DNA of 64,000 nt. Origin: Hysterangium stoloniferum. Lineage: Eukaryota; Basidiomycota; Agaricomycetes; Hysterangiales; Hysterangiaceae. The notes beneath the pieces were generated by a model. It was given only the letters and a program-made list of their open reading frames with translations, ran no database searches and was not told the origin of the DNA. The stretch is from contig WHVD01000026.1 in assembly GCA_015178975.1 (NCBI GenBank), forward strand, positions 372,001-436,000, read 5' to 3'. Positions within the stretch are counted from its first letter, which is position 1; every line of letters begins with the position of its first letter. The position numbers were made by a program, and so were the translations under genes. Below, in pieces: positions 22,434-33,466 of this stretch.

Positions 22434-23446
22434 TGTTATGACTCGAACTCCCGCTGGACTCCAGGCACCAACCTATATGCACCCTAGATACACCATTTTC
22501 AGTTAACTGGAATACCCACTGAGACGCAGATGTCAATCCAACCTTCATTATCTCATATATAAGTCACTGGAATACCCGCCCGGACCCTGCACACATCTGT
22601 CCTGTCTATCTCTGTACCCATTCCACACATCAGTCACTGGACCCCACTCGGAAAACCCGTCAGCCCTCTAACTGAGCCCCATTCCAACCTCTATCTCTTG
22701 TGTGGAAAACCTGGTCATTGAGTTCTGGAATGTCCATTGGTGAAAGAAAACTAAGCATCCTCCATGGAGACTCTGTCAAAGGACAAACTGGCTGCCAACA
22801 CAAAAAAGGAATAAGCAACCCCATGGGGGTTGCTTACCTCTCCACGCATTCATGAGTTTACTCATCTCAATGCATCCCCTCTTTTGAACTCTGACTCATT
22901 TTTTATTAAACTTATGTCTAATATGATTCCAAAATTCATTTTTTCAGCACTCATAGACTCTGGTTCGACTCACTGCTTTGTAGATACAAAATTCATGCAA
23001 AACAATTTGTTGTCGACTTATCCAATCAACCCAGTCGGACTCCAACTCTTTGATGGTACAAGCAATTCATTCATCACACAAGCTTGCGACCTGTCTATCT
23101 GGTTCCTGTGTGGAACTTCTCAGTTGGTCACTTTCTATGTGACCCAGTTAGACTCAAGCTGCTTGGTTGTCCTAGGGCATAACTGACTTACTGTACCTGC
23201 TACAATCCATTGATTGACTGGGTAGCTAACAGTATAATTTTTCAGACACCTACGGCACTCAAGTTAACTGTGTGTGACATGGCCTCCATGGCACTTGCAG
23301 CTTTGGTAGCTCCTGTGATCTCCACAGCCATCTTGTCACCTCCAGCCATTTTGGCATTCAGGGCCGTTTCGGCATCCACAGCCTTCCTGGCACCTGTGGC
23401 TTTGGTAGCCCCTGTTATCCCTATGGCACTGTCATGTAACAGATAG
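22434..23446 (+). pseudogene. Truncated gypsy A-family fragment: LTR start fused to gag/protease
   Basis: The first about 250 bp of an A-type LTR (TGTTATGACTCG...) pass at about 22686 straight into the gag knuckle (LLCGKPGH) and the protease region (SALIDSGSTHCFVDTKFM, about 22945). The fragment ends in a Pro/Ala-rich linker at 23446. In the full element these are nearly 2 kb apart, so an internal deletion joined them. One stop at 23185 is TGA for an expected Trp (GHNW). Confidence 0.8.
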
Positions 23447-23936
23447 ATTTGATATCAATTACTCAAGCTGCTAACTAAATTGTCACACTACAGTCCATTC
23501 ATTTGGTTTTCATTCTCTCATCAGATAGAATCAATTGTTATGATGCATGTATTCAACATATGAACATTACCAGGTATCTGAGCTATTAATGTTTGATACA
23601 TGTAGTTAGGATACCTATTTGTGAATGGACAGTAAAGACTCAAAATGCATATCATTGTTTAGCTAAAATTAATCTGAGACAATCATAACAGTGCATGTGC
23701 AGCCACACTATGTTTTGATCATGTGCAGCCGCACTATATTTCAATCATGCGCAGTTGCACAGCAACATGCCTATGTATTTAAATGGCTGAGCTGAATCAT
23801 GAAAATATAACTTTTTTGAACCCCCTAAACTAGACAACCTTGTCACATTTGCATTTGTGCATCTTATTCCACCTGTTCCAGGTTTACAGGATATTACCTT
23901 TCTCAGGTTAATGAGAATCACTCTTATCACTAACAT
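23447..23936. other. Non-coding flank with a short tandem repeat
   Basis: No gene seen. A repeat of about 27 bp around ATCATGTGCAGCCGCACTAT occurs roughly three times at 23690-23762. Confidence 0.5.
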
Positions 23937-23941
23937 GACTT

Positions 23942-24242
23942 TGTCAGGGGACAATCTTAAGTTTTCCATTTTCTATGACTCTCCTTAATATAGTTCATAA
24001 GTAAAGACTGAGAGGGGCACCTTGTTGTTATCACATTTTCAAACTCAGCTGCACCTTTAGTTAGTCACCCACTAGCCGAGGATTCCTTAGACTTTTCTCT
24101 TCGGATTTCCTCTGCTAGGTAAGTAATATTGTATTCTACATGTATGTAATTAGATAGGTATAAACTCACTTTGGATTTCCTCTGCTAGGACCCCAACTCA
24201 GTCATAGTGCGAGTTAGTGCGGTCTAGAGAGTCGCCCTTACA
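23942..24242 (+). repeat. 5' LTR of gypsy B (301 bp)
   Basis: TGTCAGGGGACAATC to CGCCCTTACA. It contains two copies of GGATTTCCTCTGCTAGG flanking an intron-like segment that starts GTAAGTAAT. Confidence 0.95.
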
Positions 24243-24381
24243 GAAGAAAAGTCTCACATTGAGTGACTGAAATTACCGCCGCTATTTTTCGAACCATATT
24301 CAAGATTGCAAGTTCAAACATTTATACAGATCTAATCGACTTCGAATTTACGCGCGGTTCCCTTCCCTCATTTTTACCATC

Positions 24382-25561
24382 ATGTCGGCTTCTATAACTG
24401 ATCCTCACCAGGTGCTGGAACAGCACAGTAACGAGATTCGTGAACTCCAAGCCTCCCAGAAGCAAAACATGGACTTGCTGCAGCAAATCCTCCAGCAACT
24501 TACCGTACAGTCGCAACCACCAGCGAATCCTCCACAGCCGACAGCGTTACCTACGTCGATTCCTTCTGCCGCTTCGACGAACTCAGGTCTGAAGGTCCCA
24601 CTCCCGAATGCGTATGACGGCGAGTGATCCGGCAGATGCACCTTTTACAATTTGTGTCTGTTATACATTAGCATGAACGGGTCGAAAATTCCAAACGGAT
24701 GAGACGAAGGTACAGTGGGTGGTGTCGTTCATGAAAACCGGCCGAGCCGCCCTTTTTGCGAACCGGCTCATGAAGTCGTGGAGTCAAGGAGAGACAGTGC
24801 CTTTGTGGGAGACCTTCGTGCAGACATTCAAGCGCGAATTCTTTCCAGCTGATGAAGCAGTGACGGCCCGTATCAAACTAGAAGGAACGACGTACCATCA
24901 AGCCCAAAGAACCGTTGACGAGTACACTGACAAATTTTGCAAACTCGTTGACCTTGCGGGTTACAAAGATTCATTAGCTATCGTAATTAAATATCGACAC
25001 GGCCTCTTACCGAATATCCAGACCCAGGTCGCGACGATGGAGAACCGCCCAAAGGACGACGACGAGCAAGGCTGGTACAATGCCGCTTCCCGCTTCGACC
25101 GAAACCGAAACGCGAACGAAATCTTTTGTTCTGCAGGCGTCACCACGCGACCGGTTGCACTAAAATCCGCGACGTTTCCTCGCATCGTACCCGCATCGCT
25201 CCCCCGCGTCGTACCTGTGTCGTTTACCCGTGTCGTTCCCCCACATCCTACGCCGAGTCTACCCTCCTCTAGGCCAATCGACGCAATGGACATCGATGCA
25301 ACCAAAGGCCGTGGCCTTCCTTCGACCCTCTGCTTCGAATGTCATCAACCGGGTCACTTCAGTCGAGACTGCCCTCGTAAACTGCAGAGGATCCGTTCAT
25401 TACTCACCAGCCTTGATCAGGAAGGACAGGACATGGCCATGGATATCCTGCTCGCTGAAGCAGATGTCCGAATTGCTTGTAGTAGGGTGGCCGAAGCTGA
25501 TGATTCTCCGAGAGGGGCTGATCTACAGCCTGTTTCGGGTTTTCCCGACAGCAGCGAGTGA
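24382..25561 (+). pseudogene. Gypsy B gag (broken)
   Basis: Starts MSASITDPHQVLEQ (coiled-coil N-terminus) at 24382. A TGA at 24628 sits where Arg is expected (CGA), and a frameshift follows within about 90 bp. The gag domain continues from 24719 (KTGRAALFANRLMKSW, ...FKREFFPADE) to the CCHC knuckle CFECHQPGHFSRDC at about 25330-25372. It ends at the start of pol with a 4-bp overlap (ATGA-like geometry at 25558-25561). Confidence 0.85.
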
Positions 25562-28405
25562 AGGGTATGCCCTCGCTGCCACTTTCAAATAGATTCAGTG
25601 TTCTCTCAGTTGATGATGTATGGACAGTTAATACATCTGAAGTTGAACCTCCATTGAGTGAGGACACTGGAATTCAAGTCATACCTACCCCATCCAAGCC
25701 CCTTTCCGTCCATTCACATCATAGAAGACCAGTTTGGGAATGCCGTCTTCCAAAATCTTTCATTATTGCCTCAACTGCAACTGCCAAATCATTACACCTG
25801 AAAGTTGAACTCCAAACAACTGATACAGGTCTCCTCCGATCAACTCGTGCATTGGTTGATTGTGGTGCAACTGGTTTGTTCATTGACCGAGACTATGTGC
25901 ATGAAAATGGAATTGCCACACGATCACTTCTTTACCCAATCCATGTGTACAATGTAGATGGGACACCCAACGAAGCAGGTTCAATCACTGAAGTTGCTGA
26001 ACTGGTCCTCCATTACAAGGACCACTCAGAGAAGGCACTATTTGCAGTCACCAAGCTTGGGAAGGAATCCCTTTTGCTTTGCTATACCTGGCTTCGGGAT
26101 CACAATCCTGAGATAAATTGGCAGACACAAGAAGTCAAGATGACTCGTTGCAACCCACACTGTAAAGAGTGTAAAATATCAACCCTCCAGGCACGTGAAG
26201 AGATCAGATGTTTACAAGCTTGCAGAGATGCCCCAGCCCCAACCTTCATATTGGAGGAAATAGAAGAGCCAATTCCTGACTTGCTACCTGATCAGTCTGA
26301 TGAGGTGGAGGACCCAATGGATGACTCAATTGAAGATGGAGATCGGGTATTTGTCACAGTGATGCACCCAGAACTGACTCCAAGTCAGATTCGAGCATCT
26401 GCTACAGTGTCTCAGAGATTAGCAGAGGCTAGTGCAAGGTTCAACACACCGAGTCCAAAAGGTTTCCGACATGTTGTCCCAGAGTATCTCCACACCTTTG
26501 AAGATGTGTTTTCTAAGGAGTCATTTGATTCACTACCAGATCGAAAGCCTTGGGACCATGCAATTGAACTAATCCCTGATGCAAAATCAACCAATTGCAA
26601 GGTCTACCCTATGTCCCTCAATGAGCAGACAGAGCTGGATATCTTTATTGCTGAAAACTTGGCAACCAGCCGGATACGTCCTTCTAAGTCACCCATGGCA
26701 TCCCCAGTTTTCTTCATCAAGAAGAAGGATGGCTCCCTTCGACTTGTCCAAGATTATCGTATACTGAATGACCAAACCATAAAAAATTGATATCCACTCT
26801 CACTCATTTCAGAGCTGGTAAATCGATTGAAAGGGGCACGGTATTTCACAAAGCTTGATGTTAGATGGGGCTACAACAATGTTCGCATAAAAGAAGGGGA
26901 TGAGTGGAAGGCTGCCTTCCGAACAAATAGAGGGTTGTTTGAACCCTTAGTCATGTTTTTCGGTCTCACTAATAGCCCAGCAACCTTCCAGACTATGATG
27001 AATGATATCTTCCGGGATTTGATTGCTGAAGGAGTCATATGTGTCTACCTGGATGACATCCTCATCTTTACCAAGACACTTGAGGAACATCGCCGTGTCC
27101 TATTACTGGTCCTTGAGCGTCTTTGTGAGTATAAACTCTACCTTAAGCCAGAGAAATGTGAGTTCGAAAGAACGAAGATTGAATACCTGGGCCTAGTCAT
27201 ATCTGAAAACCAAGCAGAGATGGACCCAATTAAGGTGTCAGGTGTGCGCGATTGGCCCACTCCAACTAGCCGGAAAGAGGTACAAGCCTTCCTTGGGTTT
27301 ACCAACTTCTATAGGCGATTTATAGCGGATTTCTCCCACCATGCATGACCACTGTTTGACCTCACAAAAAAGGAATCAGCTTGGAGGTGGATTATAACAG
27401 AGGACCAAGCTTTCCTTTTCCTCAAGAATCTGATTACAAATGCACCGATTCTGACAATGCCCGATGACTCAAAACCATTTCGAGTTGAAGCTGACTCATC
27501 AGACTATGCCACTGGAGCAGTCCTCTCACAACAGCTGGATGATGGAAAGTGGCATCCTGTTGCCTTTTACTCAAAAAGCCTGTCAGCTGTTGAACGCAAT
27601 TATGAGATCCATGACAAAGAGATGCTTGCAGTGATCCGTGCCTTTGATGAGTGGAGACATTTCCTAGAGGGGGCACGACACTCAGTGGAGGTGTGGACTG
27701 ACCACAAAAACCAGGAGTACTTCATGTCTTCAAAGAAGTTAAATCGAAGACAGGCCAGATGGTCCCTATTCCTGGCACGTTTTGATTTCCAACTGCACCA
27801 CCGACCAGGACGCTCGATGGGCAAAACTGATGCACTCTCTCGCCGGCCTGACCATGGCTCTGGTGAGGGTGACAACTCAGACATAACCCTACTTAAACCA
27901 GAGTTTTTGCAATTCGAGCCATGGAGGGTGTGTCAATACATGGGCCAGAACGTGAATTTCTCACTGCTATTCATCAAGGAAATGAGAAGGGTGAACAGGA
28001 GGAAGCAGTGATCACAGCAGTGAAGGAGCTCCGAAAATCTGGTGGCCGATCCATCAGATTAATGGAATGGTCAGAGGAGGATGGACTGGTATTGGATTGG
28101 GGAAAAATGTACGTACCAACTGACCCAGAACTGAGGCGTAGAATTGTGGAACAGCATAATGACTCTTGGGTTGCGGGCCATGCAGGACGATGGAAGACCT
28201 TAGAGCTGATCAGTCGCAACTTTTGGTGGCCAGGTATATCACGATATATAGGGCAGTATGTCAAGACCTGTGACATTTGTATGCGCACCAAGTTCCAACG
28301 TCGAATGCCAATTGGGGAATTACACCCAAATGCCACACCAGAAGATTGATGGGATACAACTAGTGTTGACTTCATAGTTGACCTACCTGAATCCCAAGGG
28401 TACGA

Positions 28406-29814
28406 TGTAGAGAGTTCAATCGGAAAGTAACCTATATGGCAATAGTTTCAAGTCACATCACAGCACAAATTCTTATATATACTTTGGCACTCAAGACGAC
28501 TTCTACACAGCCAAATCAGTTTTATCAAACAGACGACCAAAAATCCATCATGTTCAACACTGCATCGTCCTCCAAAGTGACCCTCAGTTCCTACTCAAAA
28601 CCGACTCTTCACTCCCAAATAGAACTCCAGCCAATAACGTCTCGCTTCTCCTCATCCTCAGACATCATTTCCAAGCCCCTACCAGCCCACTCATGCTCCT
28701 CCAAGAAATACCATCGTTTCCTCCGTCGACAAGGTATTCGACTCCCATATGCTCCAGACGATCCTGTCTTCATTCGTATAGAGCACTATGATGGCTCCTC
28801 CGAAATCCTCCACTATCGATTCGATCGAGTGTTCCAGCAGGACTGTTCCCCACCGTCATCGGGAATCTATTACATGGCAACATTCACTCCAGTAGGAGAT
28901 CACAGAGGACCCAAGTTATTTAGGACCCCGGTTCCAGAGGGAAGTCAAGTAGAGCCTTGTTGAGGTCGTTGTCGATTCGTGTTCCTTGCGTGGTTGTGGA
29001 GCCTACTCACCACCTGGTTCTAAATGGTGATTGATTGTGTCCCCTCCTTATACTGCAAAACTAGGAACACAATACGTCCAATCTCGGTTCATCAATTGGT
29101 AATATTGTCAAGATTTCGAAATCAAGCATAGCATTTGAGGGTGACGCACTATCGTGGGATTCTTGTGTTTCTGACTCATATCATCGATGTTTCATCAGCC
29201 ATCACTTCTATTACTCCATCATCCCTATTGTCTGACTCACTTCCCCTATTGTTCTATTGTGTTTCCCCATTTATCCGTATCACATGTCTGATCTCATCTT
29301 TTGTTTGTCATTCTCTTATTGTTCAGCGCAGCCTCCCCCTATTATTGTTCACAGCTTTACTAACACTCCTATTGTGATGACTCAGAGATGACTCACACCA
29401 TATCGCATCGTTATTGTGTCATTGTTTGTAGATGTTTGATTTGACCTGTGCTCTCTCATGTATATAAGGGCCTCTCTTTTGCCCACTATTGAACAAGCAA
29501 TTTCGTTGTATCTCATTTTCGAAGCTCATTCTTAAGGACAATCTCTTAAGTCTTACTCTCAGTCTCACTCCTACGGCCAGTAAGGGATACTATAGTGTCT
29601 CTTATTGTTGAAGTTCTACACTCCTCGACATTAGGCTTACGTCAGCCTTTTGATATCATCTTCGTTTACGTCATCCAAGGTCCGATCTCTAGCCTCTCGC
29701 TCCGAGTGTGTTTGGTTATAGACTGGTTTCAAGAACGACTGTGTCAGTGACCGTCATAAAGACTTGACCGTTGCGCGCAGGTTATTAGGTCTTTTTCCTA
29801 GTAACGAACTTACA
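28406..29814 (+). mobile_element. 1.41-kb LTR-like insertion (probable solo LTR) in gypsy B integrase
   Basis: Starts TGTAGAGAGTTC and ends GAACTTACA. ACGA is duplicated at the junctions, and the integrase reading frame rejoins exactly when it is removed. A TATA box (TATATAAG, 29461-29468) lies about 350 bp before its end, as in an LTR promoter. No internal terminal repeat was found, so a solo LTR of an unseen element is the simplest reading. Confidence 0.75.
28436..28963 (+). CDS. Hypothetical ORF (176 aa) inside the LTR insertion
   Basis: Open from ATG to TGA. The first half is Ser/Thr/Gln-rich and without structure; the second half has FLRRQGIRLPYAPDDPVFI and GIYYMATFTPVGDHR and looks like a small folded domain. 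No known family recognised. It could be an LTR-encoded protein or chance. Confidence 0.35.
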   Translation: MAIVSSHITAQILIYTLALKTTSTQPNQFYQTDDQKSIMFNTASSSKVTLSSYSKPTLHSQIELQPITSRFSSSSDIISKPLPAHSCSSKKYHRFLRRQGIRLPYAPDDPVFIRIEHYDGSSEILHYRFDRVFQQDCSPPSSGIYYMATFTPVGDHRGPKLFRTPVPEGSQVEPC

Positions 29815-30969
29815 ACGATTCAGTGATGGTGATTGTAGATCTCATGACAAAGCGTGGACACTTCCTACCTACACATAAGACTGTTGACTCTGTTGGTGCA
29901 GCTCGGATCTTTTTCAAGGATGTGTGGAAGCATCATGGACTTCCACAGCGAGTTATCTCAGATTGTGGATCACAGTTTGCAAGTCAGTTCACTCAGGAAT
30001 TATACCAACTCCTTGGTATTCAACCAGCCTATTCCACAGCCTACCACCCTCAGACTGATGGACAGACTGAATGAGTCAACCAAGAGTTGGAGACATATCT
30101 ATGGATTTTTGTAAATCAGCGCCAATCAGACTGGGTTGATCTTCTCCCACTTGCAGAATTCCAATATAACAACCATATCCATGCATCTACACAACAGACA
30201 CCATTCATGTTAGACTGTGGACGTCATCCACGAATGGATTTTGAACCAAACCTTCGATCCAATAAGGTAGAATCAGTAAATGATCTTCGATATCGAATGG
30301 CTGAAACTCTTGAGGAGGCAAAAGCAGCACTGGCTAAAGCAAAGGATGACATGACAAAGTACTATAACCGTCGGCGAACCCCAGCACCAAACTTCAAGGC
30401 AGGAGACCAAGTTTTCCTAGATGCCAGTGATATTCAAATGGCCCAGCCCTCAAAGAAGCTTTCACACCTTCGATTAGGGCCATTTAAGGTACTTGAACAG
30501 GTCTCACCAATTGCCTATAGATTGGAACTGCCCAGGTCCATGAACAGACTTCACCCAGTCTTCAATGTGGTGAAACTGACACCAAAGATTGAGGATCCAA
30601 TCACTGGCCGCCAAGCTAAACCACCACCAGATCCAATAGTCGTAGAAGGAGAGATTGAGTATGAGGTTGAGAAGGTATTGGACAGTAGATGGAGATATGG
30701 AAGAATTGAATACCTCATAAAATGGCAAGGTTTTGGCATGGAACATAATAGCTGGGAACCAGGACATAAGGTATTTGCCCCTGCCTTGACAGCAGACTTC
30801 CACACACAACATCCAGAGGCAGTAACAATTCAGGGCCCTATTCGAGGATCAAGGCAACCTCCAACCACCACAGTACGAGCAACCCAGACTCCAGGGTTTC
30901 GAAAGGTCAAGCCTGGACTCTACTGGCAGCAACACAATGTCGGGATGCCATACCTTAAAGGGGGGGTGA

Positions 30970-31270
30970 TGTCAGGGGACAATCTTAAGTTTTCCATTTT
31001 CTCTGACTCTCCTTAATATAGTTCATAAGTAAAGACTGAGAGGGGCACCTTGTTGTTATCACATTTTCAAACTCAGCTGCACCTTTAGTTAGTCACCCAC
31101 TAGCCGAGGATTCCTTAGACTTTTCTCTTCGGATTTCCTCTGCTAGGTAAGTAATATTGTATTCTACATGTATGTAATTAGATAGGTATAAACTCACTTT
31201 GGATTTCCTCTGCTAGGACCCCAACTCAGCCATAGTGCGAGTTAGTGCGGTCTAGAGAGTCGCCCTTACA
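30970..31270 (+). repeat. 3' LTR of gypsy B (301 bp)
   Basis: Same sequence as the 5' LTR except two noticed changes (TTCTATGACT/TTCTCTGACT and CAGTCATAG/CAGCCATAG). Confidence 0.95.
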
Positions 31271-31400
31271 GACTTATCTTATCACTAACATGACTGATCT
31301 TATCACTAACATGACTTATCTTATCACTAACATGACTAATCATACCACTAACATGACTTATCTTATCACTAACATGACTTATCTTATCACTAACATGACT
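31271..31400. repeat. 21-bp minisatellite
   Basis: About six units of GACTTATCTTATCACTAAC+AT. One unit also lies left of gypsy B (23915-23940), so the element split this array. Confidence 0.9.
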
Positions 31401-31581
31401 TATCTTAATTACACACTCCGAATGAAAGCTATTCATTCATTTTCCAATATTTTATTTTTTCTTTAACTACTATTAAACAAGAACCCTAAACTAATAGTCT
31501 ACTGACACACTCACCCCTTTCATATATAACAAGTTGACATCTTTAAGTTACTGCTACATAAGTACCTAAGGACCCTCAGCC
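31401..31581. other. Short intergenic stretch
   Basis: No gene or repeat recognised between the minisatellite and gypsy D. Confidence 0.5.
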
Positions 31582-32209
31582 TGTGAGAGGTATGGCAAAA
31601 TACACTCAGGAAATATAGTCGGATGAGCTCTTACTATATCTCCTTTATTATTTCTATTTTCTCTCTTCTATTATATCTATAATTAGTTCGATGACCTATG
31701 TATGCGGTACATCGACTCTTGTGGGCGCACACACAGACTTATGTATTCTAGCGCCCGTAGTTTAGAACTCAGACACTTTTTACACCACAACCACGACTTA
31801 CCCAGACACCCGTTAGTGTCCTGTAAGTTGTGATTGGTGTATCATCTCGACCATCACAGATGGGCTTTAGCTACTCATTCAAACTGAGTTTTGAACTGTA
31901 TCAGTCGAAACTCAATCCCTATCTCAACTCGTGTGGACTACATCCACGCTACTCTATTATTCGACTCTCTAACTACTCTACTTGCACTCGAGCAGTTATC
32001 CAGAATCGCACTTAACCAGTTGATTCTGCTTATTCGTTCTAGCTATTTACCTTACTTTAGATAGCTATTTCTCTCTACCGTATTGAACTAAGTAGTCAAT
32101 ACATGTTCGGTCCGTATTAGACTTAGACAGTCAATACATCGTGGTATCATACTTCAACGGTCGATATTCTTCGTATATAGAACAGTTAGAACTTCTACCA
32201 CTCTTCACA
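31582..32209 (+). repeat. 5' LTR of gypsy D (628 bp)
   Basis: TGTGAGAGGTATGG to CCACTCTTCACA. It is about 34 bp longer than the 3' LTR through a local duplication around AGTCAATACAT (32093-32145). Confidence 0.95.
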
Positions 32210-32210
32210 G

Positions 32211-32224
32211 TGGTGATCCGGGCC
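32211..32224 (+). promoter_or_regulatory. Probable primer-binding site
   Basis: TGGTGATCCGGGCC starts one base after the LTR. Beginning with TGG fits pairing with a tRNA 3' CCA end. The identical site follows the 5' LTR of element E (complement near 51128-51141). The tRNA is not identified. Confidence 0.65.
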
Positions 32225-32386
32225 GGACCGCTCTTTCCCTACAAAGAAAAACATTTATTTTAACTATCAAATTCTAAACACGTAAATGACCACTGGCAAG
32301 AACCAAACGCCAAGATCCTCTGTGACCCTGAGTAGTTCAAACCTCGTCAAAGACCTGCAAGTCTGGAACCACCCCATAACATCACC

Positions 32387-33448
32387 ATGAGGAAGTCTTC
32401 GTTGACCTTTCAAAAACGAGCTCCTCCCGGAAGTCCCATTGAAGCAGTAGCTGGACCGTCAACAGATGCCCCTCCAAGTCCACGAGAAGAACATCCGTCA
32501 ACTGAGCAGTTGAACGTCCCTGGAGCTAAGGTTGAAATTACCGGTGCTTCTGAACCCGTTCTCTCGTTCCCGCCTAAACAGGTCATCCTTAAGCAATTCT
32601 TTAGGGGTCATATGATTTATGCCCAGCCCATCGACTTACAATGGGATGCGTACTATGCCGACCGAATTTCTACGGATCAGGTTACTCCCTTTGTGGAGGA
32701 GTACAATATGGACTACCCCCTTTTACTGGTGACTGTAGCAGTCTGGTTAGGTCGTTATCAGGCTATTTTATCGGCGCAGGATCTATTCTTACAACCTGGA
32801 ACCCTTGAGGACTTGACTCGCTCGATTCCCGAATGGTTGAGTGAAGTTACCTCTGTTATGGAAGGAGGGAGGACGGTTCTTAAACAAGAGGTGTTCTCCT
32901 CATTCCTCGACGTGCTCCGCACGCACGATGACGCGTTACAAATCCTTCACGTCCTACTCGGTGGGGATCATATCATCCCCGAAGTCGACTACCAGTATAT
33001 TTACATTCAGATGCTGGAGGAGTCTCTTAACGGGATTACTCGGAATTCCTTGTTTGCGTATTTCACTTTAAGGGGTTGGTTAAGGCGAAATCAGAGAAGA
33101 CTCGATAAGATGGTTTTGAAAGTGCTTTACCCTTATGGTGATTCCATCCAGGTACCCGATTCGCCCATCTCCACAACAAGTTCGTTTGTTCATACCCTGA
33201 ATGGCTCTCCCGACACTCGTTTCCTTCATTCGCTCAATCGTCCCATTATTCTGCAAGACTTCCTGTCTGACATGAGGATGCAGGTGGTGGAACGTCTTCA
33301 GGAAAAAGGAATGGAAATATGCATCCCCCTCTATCAGCCTCAACCTCGTCGACCTTTGAATACGGTCGAAATCAAGAGAGGGATCGCGACGGAACCTAGC
33401 CCTACCCCCCATCAGGAACGTCACCGGTCTCGCATCGCGTTCGAATGA
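32387..33448 (+). CDS. ORF1 of gypsy D, 353 aa, upstream of gag
   Basis: Open reading frame between the leader and gag, 18 bp before the next ORF. From about residue 60 it aligns with the 456-aa ORF of element E. Shared blocks are FPPxQVxL, WLGRYxxIxSAQDLF, PGTLxxxTxSIPxW, LQIxHVLLGGxHI, YIQMLxES and FAYFTLR. The N-terminal 60 residues and the C-terminus are disordered-looking. No zinc knuckle, protease or other known motif is visible. Conservation between an autonomous and a non-autonomous relative suggests a function in the life cycle, perhaps a divergent structural protein, but that is inference. Confidence 0.7.
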   Translation: MRKSSLTFQKRAPPGSPIEAVAGPSTDAPPSPREEHPSTEQLNVPGAKVEITGASEPVLSFPPKQVILKQFFRGHMIYAQPIDLQWDAYYADRISTDQVTPFVEEYNMDYPLLLVTVAVWLGRYQAILSAQDLFLQPGTLEDLTRSIPEWLSEVTSVMEGGRTVLKQEVFSSFLDVLRTHDDALQILHVLLGGDHIIPEVDYQYIYIQMLEESLNGITRNSLFAYFTLRGWLRRNQRRLDKMVLKVLYPYGDSIQVPDSPISTTSSFVHTLNGSPDTRFLHSLNRPIILQDFLSDMRMQVVERLQEKGMEICIPLYQPQPRRPLNTVEIKRGIATEPSPTPHQERHRSRIAFE

Positions 33449-33466
33449 ATCCCTGGCAATACGAAC

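Larger units (their letters stand above)
25558..31016 (+). pseudogene. Gypsy B pol with chromodomain, four TGA stops, split at 28406
   Basis: Protease ALVDCGATGLFID at about 25850 (DCGA instead of the usual DSGA); RT with VYLDDILIF at about 27043; RNase H VEADSSDYATGAVL at about 27487; integrase zinc region HNDSWVAGHAGRW...CDICMRTK at about 28155-28290; integrase core interrupted at 28406 and resumed at 29819 (VMVIVDLMTKRGHFLP); chromodomain EYEVEKVLDSR...IKWQGFG at about 30660-30790. Four stops (26788, 27346, 28347, 30072) are all TGA where homologues have Arg, matching CGA-to-TGA change. The reading frame ends inside the 3' LTR. Confidence 0.9.
23942..31270 (+). mobile_element. Ty3/gypsy chromovirus B (7.3 kb), TSD GACTT
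   Basis: Complete element with 301-bp LTRs that differ at only two positions noticed, so it inserted recently. GACTT flanks both ends (23937-23941 and 31271-31275). A polypurine tract (AAAGGGGGGGTGA) precedes the 3' LTR. The target is a 21-bp minisatellite that continues to the right. The pol gene is split by a 1.4-kb LTR insertion. Confidence 0.95.

Noticed and set aside
31271..31400. CRISPR-like array
   Set aside because: Contiguous 21-bp units without spacers; a simple minisatellite in a eukaryotic context.
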